Origin: Pelargonium nanum | Taxonomy: Eukaryota; Streptophyta; Magnoliopsida; Geraniales; Geraniaceae | Assembly (NCBI GenBank): GCA_036897485.1 | Contig: JAYMTF010001824.1 | Coordinates: 1 to 21,146, forward strand | DNA length: 21,146 bases | Direction of reading: 5' to 3' | Part shown: piece by piece, positions 1 through 9,950 of the stretch | Numbering within the stretch: position 1 is the first letter of the stretch | Layout: each line of letters opens with the position of its first letter | The notes under the pieces: generated by a model | The model's database searches: none | What the model saw: the letters and a program-made list of their open reading frames with translations, nothing else | Told to the model about the DNA's origin: nothing | Translations under genes and position numbers: made by a program

Positions 1-524
1 CGATTCGCGAATGGATTCGGATTCGTAGGGTCAATAACGAATCGGTGCTTCATAGCTTTTCAGCATTGGCCAACTAAATCCTAAAGAAGAAAATAGCAGG
101 TTGCAAAAGCAGAAACGTAACATCCTAAACTACACAAATAGGAGAGGCAACCAAAACTCTCAGCACTGAATAACTAAATCCTACCACTAATGCTACATAA
201 AATGAAAATGGTCAACAAAATAAATAAAATATAAAAAGAAAATTGTTGCCTGACTTGAGAAAGTGAAACCCCAGCTTCACAATGAGCATACAGATAAGTT
301 GTTAAATTTCTCCAGCCATGACATCTACAAACCAGTAGTAGAACATGCAAAGAAAAGGAGTGATCACATAAAAGAATTTGACATATTTAAGCATGGCCAG
401 AGTTGTCAACATCCATTACCAGACATGTCAAAGAATCACTACGACTCTAAGGAGGCAGTTTAACAGACATTGAAAGATGGCATTCAAATTACAGGAAGAG
501 TGACAAGCAAGACACACAACTCAC

Positions 525-2484
525 CTCAATCGGTGTCATTAATTCCAATGGTTTTTCCCAACTAGACTGTCTTGTTCTCTTGTTGTAATAATATCTGGGG
601 GAAAGAAAAGACAGAAATTAAGACTAAGATGATAATATTTCAAAATATAAGCAGCCAGCATTTTAAAGATAGAGCCAAAAAGAAAGCGGGATAAGTTTCA
701 AAACTGCAGTTATAAAAACAACTTACTTTTTCCCATCAGATGTATGCTCTTGCCAATCAGATAAGGATTGCTGAGTAAGGCTAGAATTTACTCCCTGAGA
801 TAATTAAAAAAGGGCAGTTAACAGAACAGTAGCTTCTGGGTTCTCACAATGTTTAAATTAGAATGTTGAAAATATAAAATTGTTTTCAAGCTTGATAAGA
901 AACTCACCATAATCTATTTTCCCTCTGGTTAAAGGTAAATTTAAAAGTTAATACTCAAACATGGGTGACAATACATACTGTATCCTTTTAATATAGGGAG
1001 ACAGACAAGTGATACTGACATCAAGACACAAAGAGATGATTGTAGACACGCTCATCAAGGTACCCAGGGAACTAGCTAAAGAAATTTAAACCCTACTCAT
1101 TCACACGCAAGATCAGAGAGTAAATAGGAAACACAATAGTGAAACCACAATGCAAATAACCTCTGCCACAAAATTGAAGAGTATCTGATACTAGCTTTAG
1201 AAGTATCTATTTAAACCACCCCCATTGATAAATGTTGCAGGAGCTGAAAATTAACAAAATTAAACACATACAACAGTATGGGTTTAAAAATACTAACTGG
1301 ATCTGTAGATGAAGTAACTGCTGTTTGCTGACCAATCTGCTGTGCTGGTACAGCAACTGCTGAACTCTGTCCTCCAGACACCACATGTAAAACAGGGGCT
1401 TGAATTTGAGACACTGGTTGGAACTGTGATGCTGCACCAACAGTATTCTGTGGATGACCGTAAGAAGATGACCCATACTGAAATAGCACAAACCACGTAA
1501 ACAAATATAGAGCACAGCCGACAAAATAGCAAGACGAGAAACAAACAAATAAACATGAAGAGACGGATGCGTTAGTGAGACTTTACTGTATATGATGAAG
1601 TGGGAGGGATTCCAGGGGCACCTAAGCCAGGCATATGATTATTTAGAGCAGTTTGTTGAGACTGCATTGGGCCAGAAGTAAGAGGCCTGCTAGTCTGAAT
1701 GTATGAAATTGGCACTGCATGCTGCGATGTAGGTGCAACATAGCCAGGCTGGCTAGGCCTTGGAGGTAGCAGCTGTGTTGATTGAGCGTATTGCATCTGC
1801 TGATTTTGACCAGAAGGTATCCCCACATTTGATGAAGAATTACCCTGTCCAACTGGCCAAAACTGCTGGGAAGGTGCTGGAATAAATTGCTGTCCTTGTT
1901 GATTTGGAACCACAGGTCGAAACTGCAGAAGAGTGAATTATGTAAAATTCAAATAGAGTTGTTAATGGGGGAAAATTACGGTTTCACTATGAACAGGACA
2001 AAAATACCTGCATAGGTAGGGGTTGACCAAAACTTTGAGGAGGCAAGGATCCAACTTGCGGAGGCCGAAGAGGCTTTCCAACGAACATGTCATAAAAAGT
2101 TTTAGAGTTTGAGAAGGTATATGATGCCATTGCATAAAACATAATAAAAATAGAATCAAATAACTCTGTTGTAGATGTCAACTTGCTTCATGAAAATTGA
2201 TTATTAATTTCAAATTTCAGAAAATGTAAACCCAATTTAGCATTATAACCTTGGCCGGATTCAATATGTACATGATCTAAATTTGACTTTGAGAGAAATA
2301 CCAAAGAAAACAGCCAACCCTATTTACAATGATATTAATACAGTTGCAGTATAGAAAACTTTTACAGTGCAATTCCAGTAAGACAGATTATAGACCTAAT
2401 AGTTTAAATTTAATAAAAGCAAAGAAAAAAAAATCATTAGAAAACTGCTACCTGTGCACCAGAGGATTGTGAATTATTGGCCAT
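525..2484 (-). CDS. PRP40A: Pre-mRNA-processing protein 40A, N-terminal part (exons 1-6)
   Basis: Spliceosomal scaffold of the U1 snRNP that acts in the nucleus; its WW domains bind proline-rich partners and its later FF domains (outside the window) bind other splicing factors and the RNA polymerase II tail. Coding exons read on the minus strand: 2452-2484, 2008-2073, 1587-1922, 1298-1477, 727-794 and 525-594. All junctions are GT-AG and the reading phase is kept throughout, giving 251 residues. The protein starts [11 protein letters not shown] and continues PLRPPQVGS, then [15 protein letters not shown]. It is Pro/Gln/Ser-rich to about residue 205. WW1 begins at [12 protein letters not shown] and ends [12 protein letters not shown], with both signature Trp residues and the YYYN core. 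The start is the only ATG just inside the second leader exon. Introns are 378, 85, 109, 503 and 132 bp. A sixth starts at 524 and leaves the window, so WW2 and the FF repeats are not seen. The family match rests on recalled plant PRP40A sequences. Confidence 0.93.
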
Positions 2485-3985
2485 TCCAGCAAATGTGCAA
2501 GCTCTTCAGCAGCTGCAAAGATAAGCCAATCATTAGCAACGACATATCATGAAAGACTAATACGACAACGTTGAGCCACAGGCCTACTGACAAGAGAGAA
2601 CGTGCCTCTGTATATTTCATCAAGCTATTTGAGTTTCACGGACTTGAGAACTAATTTGCATTAATTCATACAAGATTGCATCTCTTGTGCTTTAGTATCA
2701 GATTAGGGAGTAGGAAGAACCAAATAAATTACATAATGTGAACAGCATAATCAGTATGCATATTTTTTAATCATTTTTTAAGGATGTACTAATTCATAGA
2801 AGAGGAAGTGAATATACTATTCAAAAAGCATGGATGGAGGTCAGACTGACATTACATTTTGTGGAAGCTAACACGTGCTGCGTACATCTAACTACAAAAG
2901 TTGAAAAGGGACTTAAAACACATCCAGAGAAAAGGTTATTAAATAGCTAATAAGGCAACCAGCCAACCACTGCTGAATATGCACTCTATTTTCTTTCCCT
3001 TTTCTTCTTCTTTTTTTTTTTGTTCAAATGAGCACCATATTGGCCACAGCATTCCAAGACATATTTCTCTTTCTATGCATGACTTAAAACAAAATCTACA
3101 CAACATCACCCTCACCAAATGGAACATCTTTCAGTTCTTCAAACACTACGGATGAGGGCATTCTCATCTCAACACAAACTCATATAACATGAGAGAAAAC
3201 CCCAGTTAAGAAACTCATCTCATAAACTGACTCCGTAGACTGGAAACCCATCTACCATAACTAAACTTCTTCAATTCCTTCTCCCACTCAATTGCTAGAC
3301 ATTCCTGGATAACTAAAGCAACCATATTTCCCTATAAGTGCAATACTAATTCGCCACCAGACACTCAAACCTCTCTAGATTACCAATGCAAGAGATCACA
3401 GAGTTCACCATATCTAAATAATAAAAGTCAAATCTGATAACATGCCAAATTGATCATTATATGCATTCCATCCAAATATTATCTCTCTTACACACAAATC
3501 CCAGTTTGCTAAATGGGCTACAATAAGCGAGTGTACTACATGCTCAACAAGCTAAAAGAAAAATCAATTATCCGCTACAGATACATAATGTGGTAAGAAC
3601 CATCGTACAAAGGTCTGGTAGCTTCGGTAACACTAGTATAAAACAAAATTGATCATGAATTGGGAATTCTCTGAGCTTATCAGGAGTTTATATATGAATT
3701 TGATATCTTTCTGGTTATTTCGAAGCAGCAAACTGAAATTTCGGGATAAACAAATAGGGCTAAAGTTGGAACTTACCGAGGTAGGGCACGAAGAGGACAA
3801 GCAGCGGAAGCTTAGTTGATGAAACGACTGTTGCTGGTGAGGAAGAGAAGAGACTAGATCTCTGTGGTGGAATGTAGCGGTCTAATGGTGCTAGGGTTTA
3901 AGGGTCGTAGGAGGAGGAAGAGGAAGAGCAGTGTATGATTTTTCATTCGGGGAGCGAGCGCGAGAACGAGCGGAAGAAACCGGCC
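2485..3985 (-). other. PRP40A: PRP40A 5' leader with a 1.26-kb intron
   Basis: The untranslated leader is split. Leader exon 1 ends at 3777 with a strong donor (CTCG then GTAAGT). The acceptor (TTTGCAG) places leader exon 2 at 2485-2512, directly before the ATG. The intron is therefore 2513-3776, AT-rich and T-rich on the sense strand. Leader exon 1 is pyrimidine-rich and contains AAACCCTAGC, a telobox-like motif common in leaders of plant housekeeping genes. The outer boundary near 3985 is an estimate. No protein-coding signal appears in the intron. Confidence 0.72.
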
Positions 3986-4040
3986 CTCGATACATTATGC
4001 TTAATCTTTTGACCGTAACATTTATTTACATATTTGCCAT

Positions 4041-4047
4041 TTTATAT
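4041..4047 (-). promoter_or_regulatory. Possible TATA element of PRP40A
   Basis: ATATAAA on the minus strand, about 30-60 bp upstream of where the pyrimidine-rich leader begins. The surroundings are AT-rich, so chance occurrence is likely. The position is reasonable but transcript ends would be needed to confirm it. Confidence 0.3.
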
Positions 4048-4050
4048 TTT

Positions 4051-4392
4051 GGATTAATGGAAATTTGTTACTCAAATTTGTAGAGGAAACTTAATTTGAT
4101 ACCCAAATTTTTATTCTATCAGATTTAATACTCAATTTAATATTTTAAACACAATATGGTGCCCGTCGTTAGACTCCGTCAACCGTTCCGTTAAATGATG
4201 TCCACATGTAGTAATAAATGCTTAGGTGGAAAAAACTCGTTGACGTGGCAAAAACTTACACACGGTTGGAATATAATATTAAAAAATAAATGAGAACTTT
4301 AACTATAAGCTAGACGACACCCCCAAAATGTGTATAATTAAATTCTTTTTCTACTCTATCCTTATTGGGCCTCTTTACTCATTTCTTTGTGC
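4051..4392. other. Intergenic AT-rich stretch, possibly an old non-autonomous transposon
   Basis: No coding potential. The part around 4150-4260 (CGTTAGACTCCGTCAACCGTTCCG, here only described, then TTGACGTGGCAAAAA) has the style of dispersed terminal repeats of Mutator-like non-autonomous elements in dicots. I see no matching inverted end within the window, so the class is a guess. Confidence 0.25.
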
Positions 4393-4404
4393 TCTCTATC
4401 TTCT
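4393..4404. repeat. Target-site duplication of the SINE, left copy
   Basis: TCTCTATCTTCT, identical to the copy at 4559-4570 on the other side of the SINE. Confidence 0.7.
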
Positions 4405-4558
4405 TCTTCTTCTTTTATCAGTTGAGCTACACAACAGGGTTACCTATCCCCTTTAAACTCAAATAACTTATCTCATACCGTCAGCAGGGAGATTTGAACA
4501 TGAGACCTCAAAAAAACCCAAATTACTTAAATCACTTGGTCCAACCTGTCTTGATTAT
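4405..4558 (-). mobile_element. tRNA-derived SINE, complete, with target-site duplication
   Basis: A 154-bp retroposon read on the minus strand. The head carries an A-box-like CCAAGTGATTTAAG (4526-4539) resembling the tRNA-Ser/Leu A box. A B-box-like GTTCAAATCTCC follows at 4488-4499, the right distance away for a polymerase III internal promoter. The 3' end reads TGTAGCTCAACTGATAAAA followed by a short GAAGAAGA tail. It is bounded by exact 12-bp direct repeats TCTCTATCTTCT at 4393-4404 and 4559-4570, as expected for LINE-machinery insertion. The same 3' end recurs at 21068-21086. Family name unknown. Confidence 0.72.
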
Positions 4559-4570
4559 TCTCTATCTTCT
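4559..4570. repeat. Target-site duplication of the SINE, right copy
   Basis: TCTCTATCTTCT, identical to 4393-4404. Confidence 0.7.
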
Positions 4571-4598
4571 CATGTCTGGCCTCCCGTAAAAAGTTAAA

Positions 4599-4612
4599 AT
4601 CGGAAATGAACT
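4599..4612. repeat. Target-site duplication of the truncated LINE, left copy
   Basis: ATCGGAAATGAACT, identical to 5490-5503. Confidence 0.85.
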
Positions 4613-5395
4613 TGGTGGGGTTTGGGGGGGAGTTCATGCATGTAAACTCAGTTGTGGGTTGGTTAGAAAAGGTGGCAGGTGGAACGAAAGAGGAGGTGGC
4701 CAAGGCCTTTTATGTGGCATGGGGTATGTGGTTTGCTCGAAATAAAGGGGTTTGGGAAGGGAAATGGCTGGAGGCAGTAGAGGTGGTAACAATGGTGATG
4801 GCTGTCTAGAATGGATGGAAGGAGGCGGTGTCGGAGGGTCAAGGGCAGAAGGGGGAGGTGGCGGGACAGGAGGTGGAGGAGGGGAGAACGGTGGAAGAGG
4901 GGGTGTCGCAGTTGACAATAGAGCCGGGGGTTGGAGGTCAGACCGAGAACGAAGTTGGGGATTCGAACTGGTTGGGCAAAGCCGCCGATGGGCATGCTGA
5001 AGGTGAATTGTGATGGGGGCGTTCGAAGAGGAGGAACGGGTGGGAGTTGGTTGGGTGGTTTGGGACTGGAGGGGTCGATGCTGGGGTGGTGGCCGGAGAA
5101 GCTGAGCGGGGGTGTCGAAGGCTCGGGTGGTTGAAGCAATGGCAATACGGGAGGCGTTGTCGTGGTTGCATGATAGGGGATGGCTTGAGGTAATAGTGGA
5201 ATCAGATGTGTTATCGGTGATAGAGGTAATCTAAACTAGAGGGGAGGACTCCAGTGCATGTGGTCTAATTATAGGTTACATTTGGGATCTGTCAGATTAT
5301 TTTGCCCGTATTTAATTTAAATTTGTTCAGCGATCGGCTAATCGTGTGGCCCACGCTTTGGCGAGGTCATCTAGGTCGGTTAGGGAGTTAGTTTG
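4613..5395 (+). pseudogene. LINE ORF2 C-terminal relic with RNase H
   Basis: Pieces in different frames. The linker after zf-RVT is at 4613-4809. The start of RNase H is at 4960-5100 (WAKPPMGMLKVNCDGGV, including the first catalytic Asp of the NCDGG motif). The middle is at about 5115-5220 (VVEAMAIREALSWL, then VIVESD). The C-terminal SANRVAHALAR motif is at about 5330-5365. There is a frameshift near 5110-5120 and stop codons near 5232, 5315 and 5391. The segment 4800-4950 is GGA/GGT-rich, which is low-complexity linker and not a gene. Non-functional. Confidence 0.8.
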
Positions 5396-5489
5396 AAGAT
5401 TTGAGACCTGCTTGTATTTCTCATTTGTTATGTGATGAGGTTTGATTAATAATATTTCGGTTCCTTTCAAAATAAATAAATAAATAAAT
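4613..5489 (+). mobile_element. 5'-truncated L1-type LINE (RNase H end)
   Basis: An 877-bp 3' fragment of a non-LTR retrotransposon on the plus strand. It starts inside the linker after the zf-RVT domain (WGMWFARNKGVWEGKW at about 4705-4770). It runs through RNase H and ends in a (TAAA)n-type tail at 5471-5489. Exact 14-bp duplications ATCGGAAATGAACT flank it at 4599-4612 and 5490-5503, showing a single target-primed insertion that was truncated at the 5' end when it arrived. It is not a piece of the neighbouring large LINE: orientation, tail and protein sequence differ. Confidence 0.88.
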
Positions 5490-5503
5490 ATCGGAAATGA
5501 ACT
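5490..5503. repeat. Target-site duplication of the truncated LINE, right copy
   Basis: ATCGGAAATGAACT directly after the TAAA-type tail; identical to 4599-4612. Confidence 0.85.
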
Positions 5504-5721
5504 CTTATCTATCTCTTCGATCATTGAGCTTCTAGTTGAGTTGGTTTTTTAACACACTCTCGATGTGATGTGGATATTATTTAATTTTTTAATTAAAAAA
5601 ATAAATTATAAAACTTTCTCTTCACTCTCTCACTCTCCCACTCATTGGATCCGAGAACGAGCTGCTTGTTCACAAAGTCAAGCAAAGTCTGTTTGTCCTC
5701 CAAATTTAAAGTCAAATTCTC
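5504..5721. other. Intergenic spacer between the two LINEs
   Basis: AT-rich sequence with a palindromic AATTTTTTAATTAAAAAAAT-type tract near 5582-5602 and a CT-rich run near 5615-5640. No supported gene. Before the large LINE inserted, this stretch was continuous with 11141 onward. Confidence 0.5.
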
Positions 5722-5738
5722 ATTCTGAATTCAGTTTT
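5722..5738. repeat. Target-site duplication of the large LINE, left copy
   Basis: ATTCTGAATTCAGTTTT next to the element's poly(A) tail; 16 of 17 bases match 11124-11140. The last T's merge with the tail, so the inner border is uncertain by a few bases. Confidence 0.85.
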
Positions 5739-5767
5739 TTTTTTTGAGCTCAAAATGAAACGATTTA

Positions 5768-8700
5768 TTAATTCAAATCATCATCCAAGTGAGTTACAAT
5801 GCATGTTGGGACTCGAAAGCCTAACCAACTATCAATGCCTGACATAGAACTCGTAAACTGAGCAAGCACTCTAGCCACACGATTCGCAGACTCGCTAACA
5901 CAAGAAAAGACTACCCCCTCAACACCACCCGAAATAGCTCGGGTATCAAGCTAGGCCAAACCAAAGGCACCGGGAACCTCCCCATCGGTCTGTAATGCTA
6001 ATAAAACACTGTCCTTCTCAATTTCCACAATTAAATGCTGCCATCCTCTCTCAGAGACCCATAACAAAGCCTCCTTAACTGCTGCCAACTCTACTTCCTC
6101 CTCCCCCATGACACCGCTCCCCCCTACTCGTCCTCCACCATAAACACCACCATTCGACCCCCTCACCACCCAACCTGCTCCACACCGATCCATCGACGCG
6201 AACCGGACACCGTGGACATTTAGCTTGAGGCGTCCACTAGGCGGAGCCAACCATCTCCGGCTCCGACCACTCTCGCCCCCTCTCCGATTAACATGCCCCA
6301 CCCCCACTGGACCTACTGCCCTCCACTCCGGCTGACCATGCATAACAGATTCTCTCCTTTCCGCCCTCCTCTCTCGACTCCCAGCAGGTGTCCTCACCTC
6401 CCCCTCCTCCTTCCCCTTCTTCCTCCCACCCTGCTTCGCCTCCAACCATGCCATACGCACAGAACGAACCCAGCTGACCATCTGCTCCGCCTCCTCCCAT
6501 TTCCTCTTCCACACTCCTTGGTTTCTACTTTTCCTAATGCCTCATGCCACGTAGCAAAACCAATAGGTGACCTCAGAATCTTTCACACCCAACACCCTGG
6601 TCAAAACTTCATTTACTGACCCTTCAAAAGAGACTACGCCCCCCAACCCTGCCACTTGCCAGTACCTACGAGCAAACGAACAATGAAACAACAAATGTTC
6701 GTATGATTCAGGCGCACCCCCACATCTCGGACACTCTACCGCCACCTCCACCCTTCTCCTTGCCAGACTCACCACCGTCGGAAGGCATTTCGCCATAACC
6801 TTCCACAAAAAGTGTCTGACTTTCGGTTGAGCTGTCACCTTCCAAACCTTACTCCAGATTCCACCCCTCCTTCTCTCCATAAGACCATTCTTCAACAAAT
6901 TATAGGCACTGGAGACAGTAAACAACCCTTTCAACTCAAGCTTCTATTGCCACTCGTCCCTCGCTCCCGGCATACCTCGCTTGATGCTACGAATCGCTGC
7001 AACTTCCTCCGGTAAAAACAGCATCTCCAGAGTTCCAACATGCCATCCACTCGAAGCCGAGCCGAGCTCACCAACTTTCATATCCTCGAGTCCCGCTGGA
7101 GCTGGCGAACTTAGCCGGAACTAAGGCAATTCTGGCACCCACGGATCACGATAAACATTAGTGTCTAGACCCGAACAAATACGTCTAAAACACCCTCTAA
7201 CCAGCACTTGTTTCGCCTCCCAAATGCTTCGCCATACAAAGCTCGGGTTCGCTCCCAATTCCGCTTTTAACACCGACCCATTGGGATAATATCTCCCACG
7301 AAACACTTGACCAAAGAGCGTATTCGGATGTAACAGCAGCCTCCATCCCTGCTTAGCCAACAATGCTAAGTTCATCTCCCTCACCGATCTAAATCCCAGA
7401 CCTTCATCCTCCTTACTTCTACACAATTTATCCCACGAGACCCAGTGAATGGCTCTAGAACCGCGCTTCGACCCCCACCAATACCGACTAATGATCGATT
7501 CAATCTCAGAGCAAATAGATTTGGGTAAGAGGTAATAACTCATAATATAGTTAGGCAAAGCCTGAGCTACCGCCTTGATCATTACCTCCTTCCCTGCTGT
7601 CGAGAGCGCCTTTGCACACCATCCTCCGACCCGCTCTCGAATTCGGTCAACAATACCTTCAAATGCCTCCGCCTTTTTCCGGCCGACCACCACCGGGGAC
7701 CCCAGATAAATTCCAAAATTGTTGACAACCTGCACTCCTAAAGCCTCAACCAACTCCCTCTGCACAACTGCATCCACATTTTTACTAAACATGACATTGG
7801 ATTTATGATAATTAATCGCCTGCCCCGACACAGCCGCATACTCCTCCAACACACTAGACATGCAATCAAATTCATGTTTCTTTGCTTTGCAAAAGAGGAC
7901 CGCATCATCCGCAAAAATAAGTGAGAGACCCGAGGAGCCCCACGAGCTATCTGACACCAATGAAGACAGCCCCGTCGCTCCTGCTCAGCAATACGAATCG
8001 ATAAGCCCTCCGCACAAATCAGAAAAAGATAAGGTGAAGCGGGTCACCTTGTCTCAGACCCCTCATCGGACTAAATTGGCTGAGTGTTTTATTTCCACAA
8101 ATAACTTGATAGCGAACTGTCGTAACACACAACATCACCCACCGAATCCAAATATCACTAAACCCGAATGCAACCAACATTCCTCTCAAATAGCTCCAGT
8201 TCACGCGGTCGTAGGCCTTAGCCATGTCGAGTTTAATGGCCGCCCACCCCGTCTCCCCTTTTGTTTTCCTATGGAGTCAATGGAAAATCTCATTCGCCAC
8301 ACACACGTTATCAGAAATTAAACGTCCTAGCATAAACGCACTCTGAGATATCGAGATAATGTCCGGAAGAACCTTTTGAAGCCGATTAGCTAGTACTTTG
8401 GAAACTATTTTATAAACTACGTTACACAGCGTAATCGGTCTCAAGTCCCCTACAACTTCCGGTTCCTTCTTCTTCGGAATTAAAGCAATAAGCGTATCAT
8501 TTAGTCCTTCCGCAAACCGCCCACCAGCAAGCCACTCTTTACACGCGGCAGTGATACCCGGACCCACAATATGCCAGAATCTTTGATAAAACGCGGGATT
8601 GAATCCGTCCGGTCCCGGCGCCTTATCCGGGAGCATATAGAAAATTGTCGCTTTTACCTCCTTCTCCAAAACCGGCCCAATTAAATTCACATTATGCGCA

Positions 8701-9950
8701 TCAGTAACCTGCATCAGGCCATTACACCGCCCCACATTCATCTCCCCTACATCCGAGAACAAATGAGTAAAATAATTCTGAATCACATCATGCATACCTG
8801 CTTCCGACTGCACCCATTCCCCATCATCGTTCTTCAACCTACTAATTCGATTAAAGCTCTTACAAGTCGAAGCCGATCGATGAAAATATTTGGAATTTGA
8901 GTCCCCATCTCGGAGCCAGTGAACTTTAGTGCGTTGCTGCCAGTATATGTCTTTGTCCCTCAGCAACTTTAAATACTCTGTGCGCAGCTCCTCCGCCTCA
9001 TCTCTGCTTCGCTGGTCCGCTCTCCCGCTGACCCTCTCTAATCGACCTCGGAATCTCCGTAAATTCTTTTCCAGCCCCGCCGCACCTGATTTACCCCATG
9101 CAAGCAGAGCTCGACTGCAACACCCAAGCCTATCCGGCACCTCCAACCCCGCTCCACTACTTCATCCTTCCCTCACCACCTCTTCACATTTTTCCTCCTC
9201 CAACCAAATATTCTCAAATCGAAAACGACGATCTCCATAAGACACCCCCGGTTTTAGAGGCTCCACGAATATCTACGAATGATCCGAAGTAAAAAAAGGG
9301 AGGTTGTGCACCTTCCAGTTCGAATATTTCTCCCTCCAACTATCTGAATCAAAGGCTTTATCCAACTTCTCTTCAATACTCACATTGGTACCCGTCCCTC
9401 GCCGCCATGTGAACTCATACCCATCCATCCCTAGATCATGCAAACCAGCCTCGTCCAAAGCCTTGGCAAAGCCGTTCAGTAAAGCAATCGGCTGAGCCCT
9501 CCCTCCCCGCTTCTCTCTTGCACGCAGCATATCATTAAAGTCTCCTATGCACATCCACGGGAGACTCGACACCCCAGCCAATTCACGAATACGAGTCCAC
9601 GATCTCCTACGTTGGGTCCGATTAGCTTCCCCATAATAACCCGTAACCCGCCATTCTCCCCACTTCTTCATGCGAACTCTGACATCGATGTGATGATCAG
9701 AGAACCCAATGAGCTTAACACCACCTCTAATGTTCCACAATAAAGCAAGTCCACCGCTTCGCCCCACACTATCCACCGCGAAACACCCGGACATCCCCAA
9801 CTTCTTACGTAAAAACTCGACTCCCGACCTATCCTTGTGGGTTTCAATAAGGAAGATCAGGTTGGGTTTTTTATCCCGAACAAGATCGCTCAGGACTTGA
9901 ATTGTCCGTGGGTTCCCCATCCCACGACAGTTCCAAGACAGTAGGTTCAT
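5768..9950 (-). pseudogene. LINE ORF2 polyprotein: endonuclease, reverse transcriptase, RNase H
   Basis: The start MNLLSWNCRGMGNPRT at 9950 opens an APE-type endonuclease (motifs SWNCRG, IETH, GYYG, IGDFND, FTW, SDH; to about 9270). Reverse transcriptase follows: PDKAPGPDGFNP, LIPKK, RPITLCNVVYKI, KLDMAKAYDRVNW, RGLRQGDP and FADD (about 8900-7500). zf-RVT spans about 6935-6640 (CPRCGG, HLLFHC). RNase H spans about 6300-5800. The end is SANRVARVLAQ to a TAA at 5768-5770. In-frame stops lie at 9273, 9162, 8277, 7121, 6944 and 6542. Frameshifts lie near 8030, 7935 and 5952. The first RNase H catalytic Asp reads His (LNVHG). About 1,390 residues in total, normal for the family. Dead copy. Confidence 0.93.

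Noticed and set aside
1-524. Search for PRP40A exon 7 (second WW domain)
   Set aside because: No RADAS or KEFTT-type coding segment could be read on the minus strand; intron 6 probably extends past the window edge.
1207-1556. Minus-strand frames reading hydrophobic Cys/Leu-rich peptides
   Set aside because: They are out of frame with PRP40A exon 4 or run through its flanking introns.
4752-5171. Several long overlapping open frames rich in Gly or Pro on both strands
   Set aside because: They are frame shadows of the GGA/GGT-rich linker and RNase H part of the truncated LINE; no independent family signature.
5951-6619. Plus-strand Pro/Leu-rich open frame and a Gly/Glu-rich frame on the minus strand
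   Set aside because: Antisense or shifted readings of the large LINE's linker between zf-RVT and RNase H.
7860-8321. 153-codon plus-strand open frame
   Set aside because: Antisense to the reverse transcriptase domain, with no recognised motif of its own.
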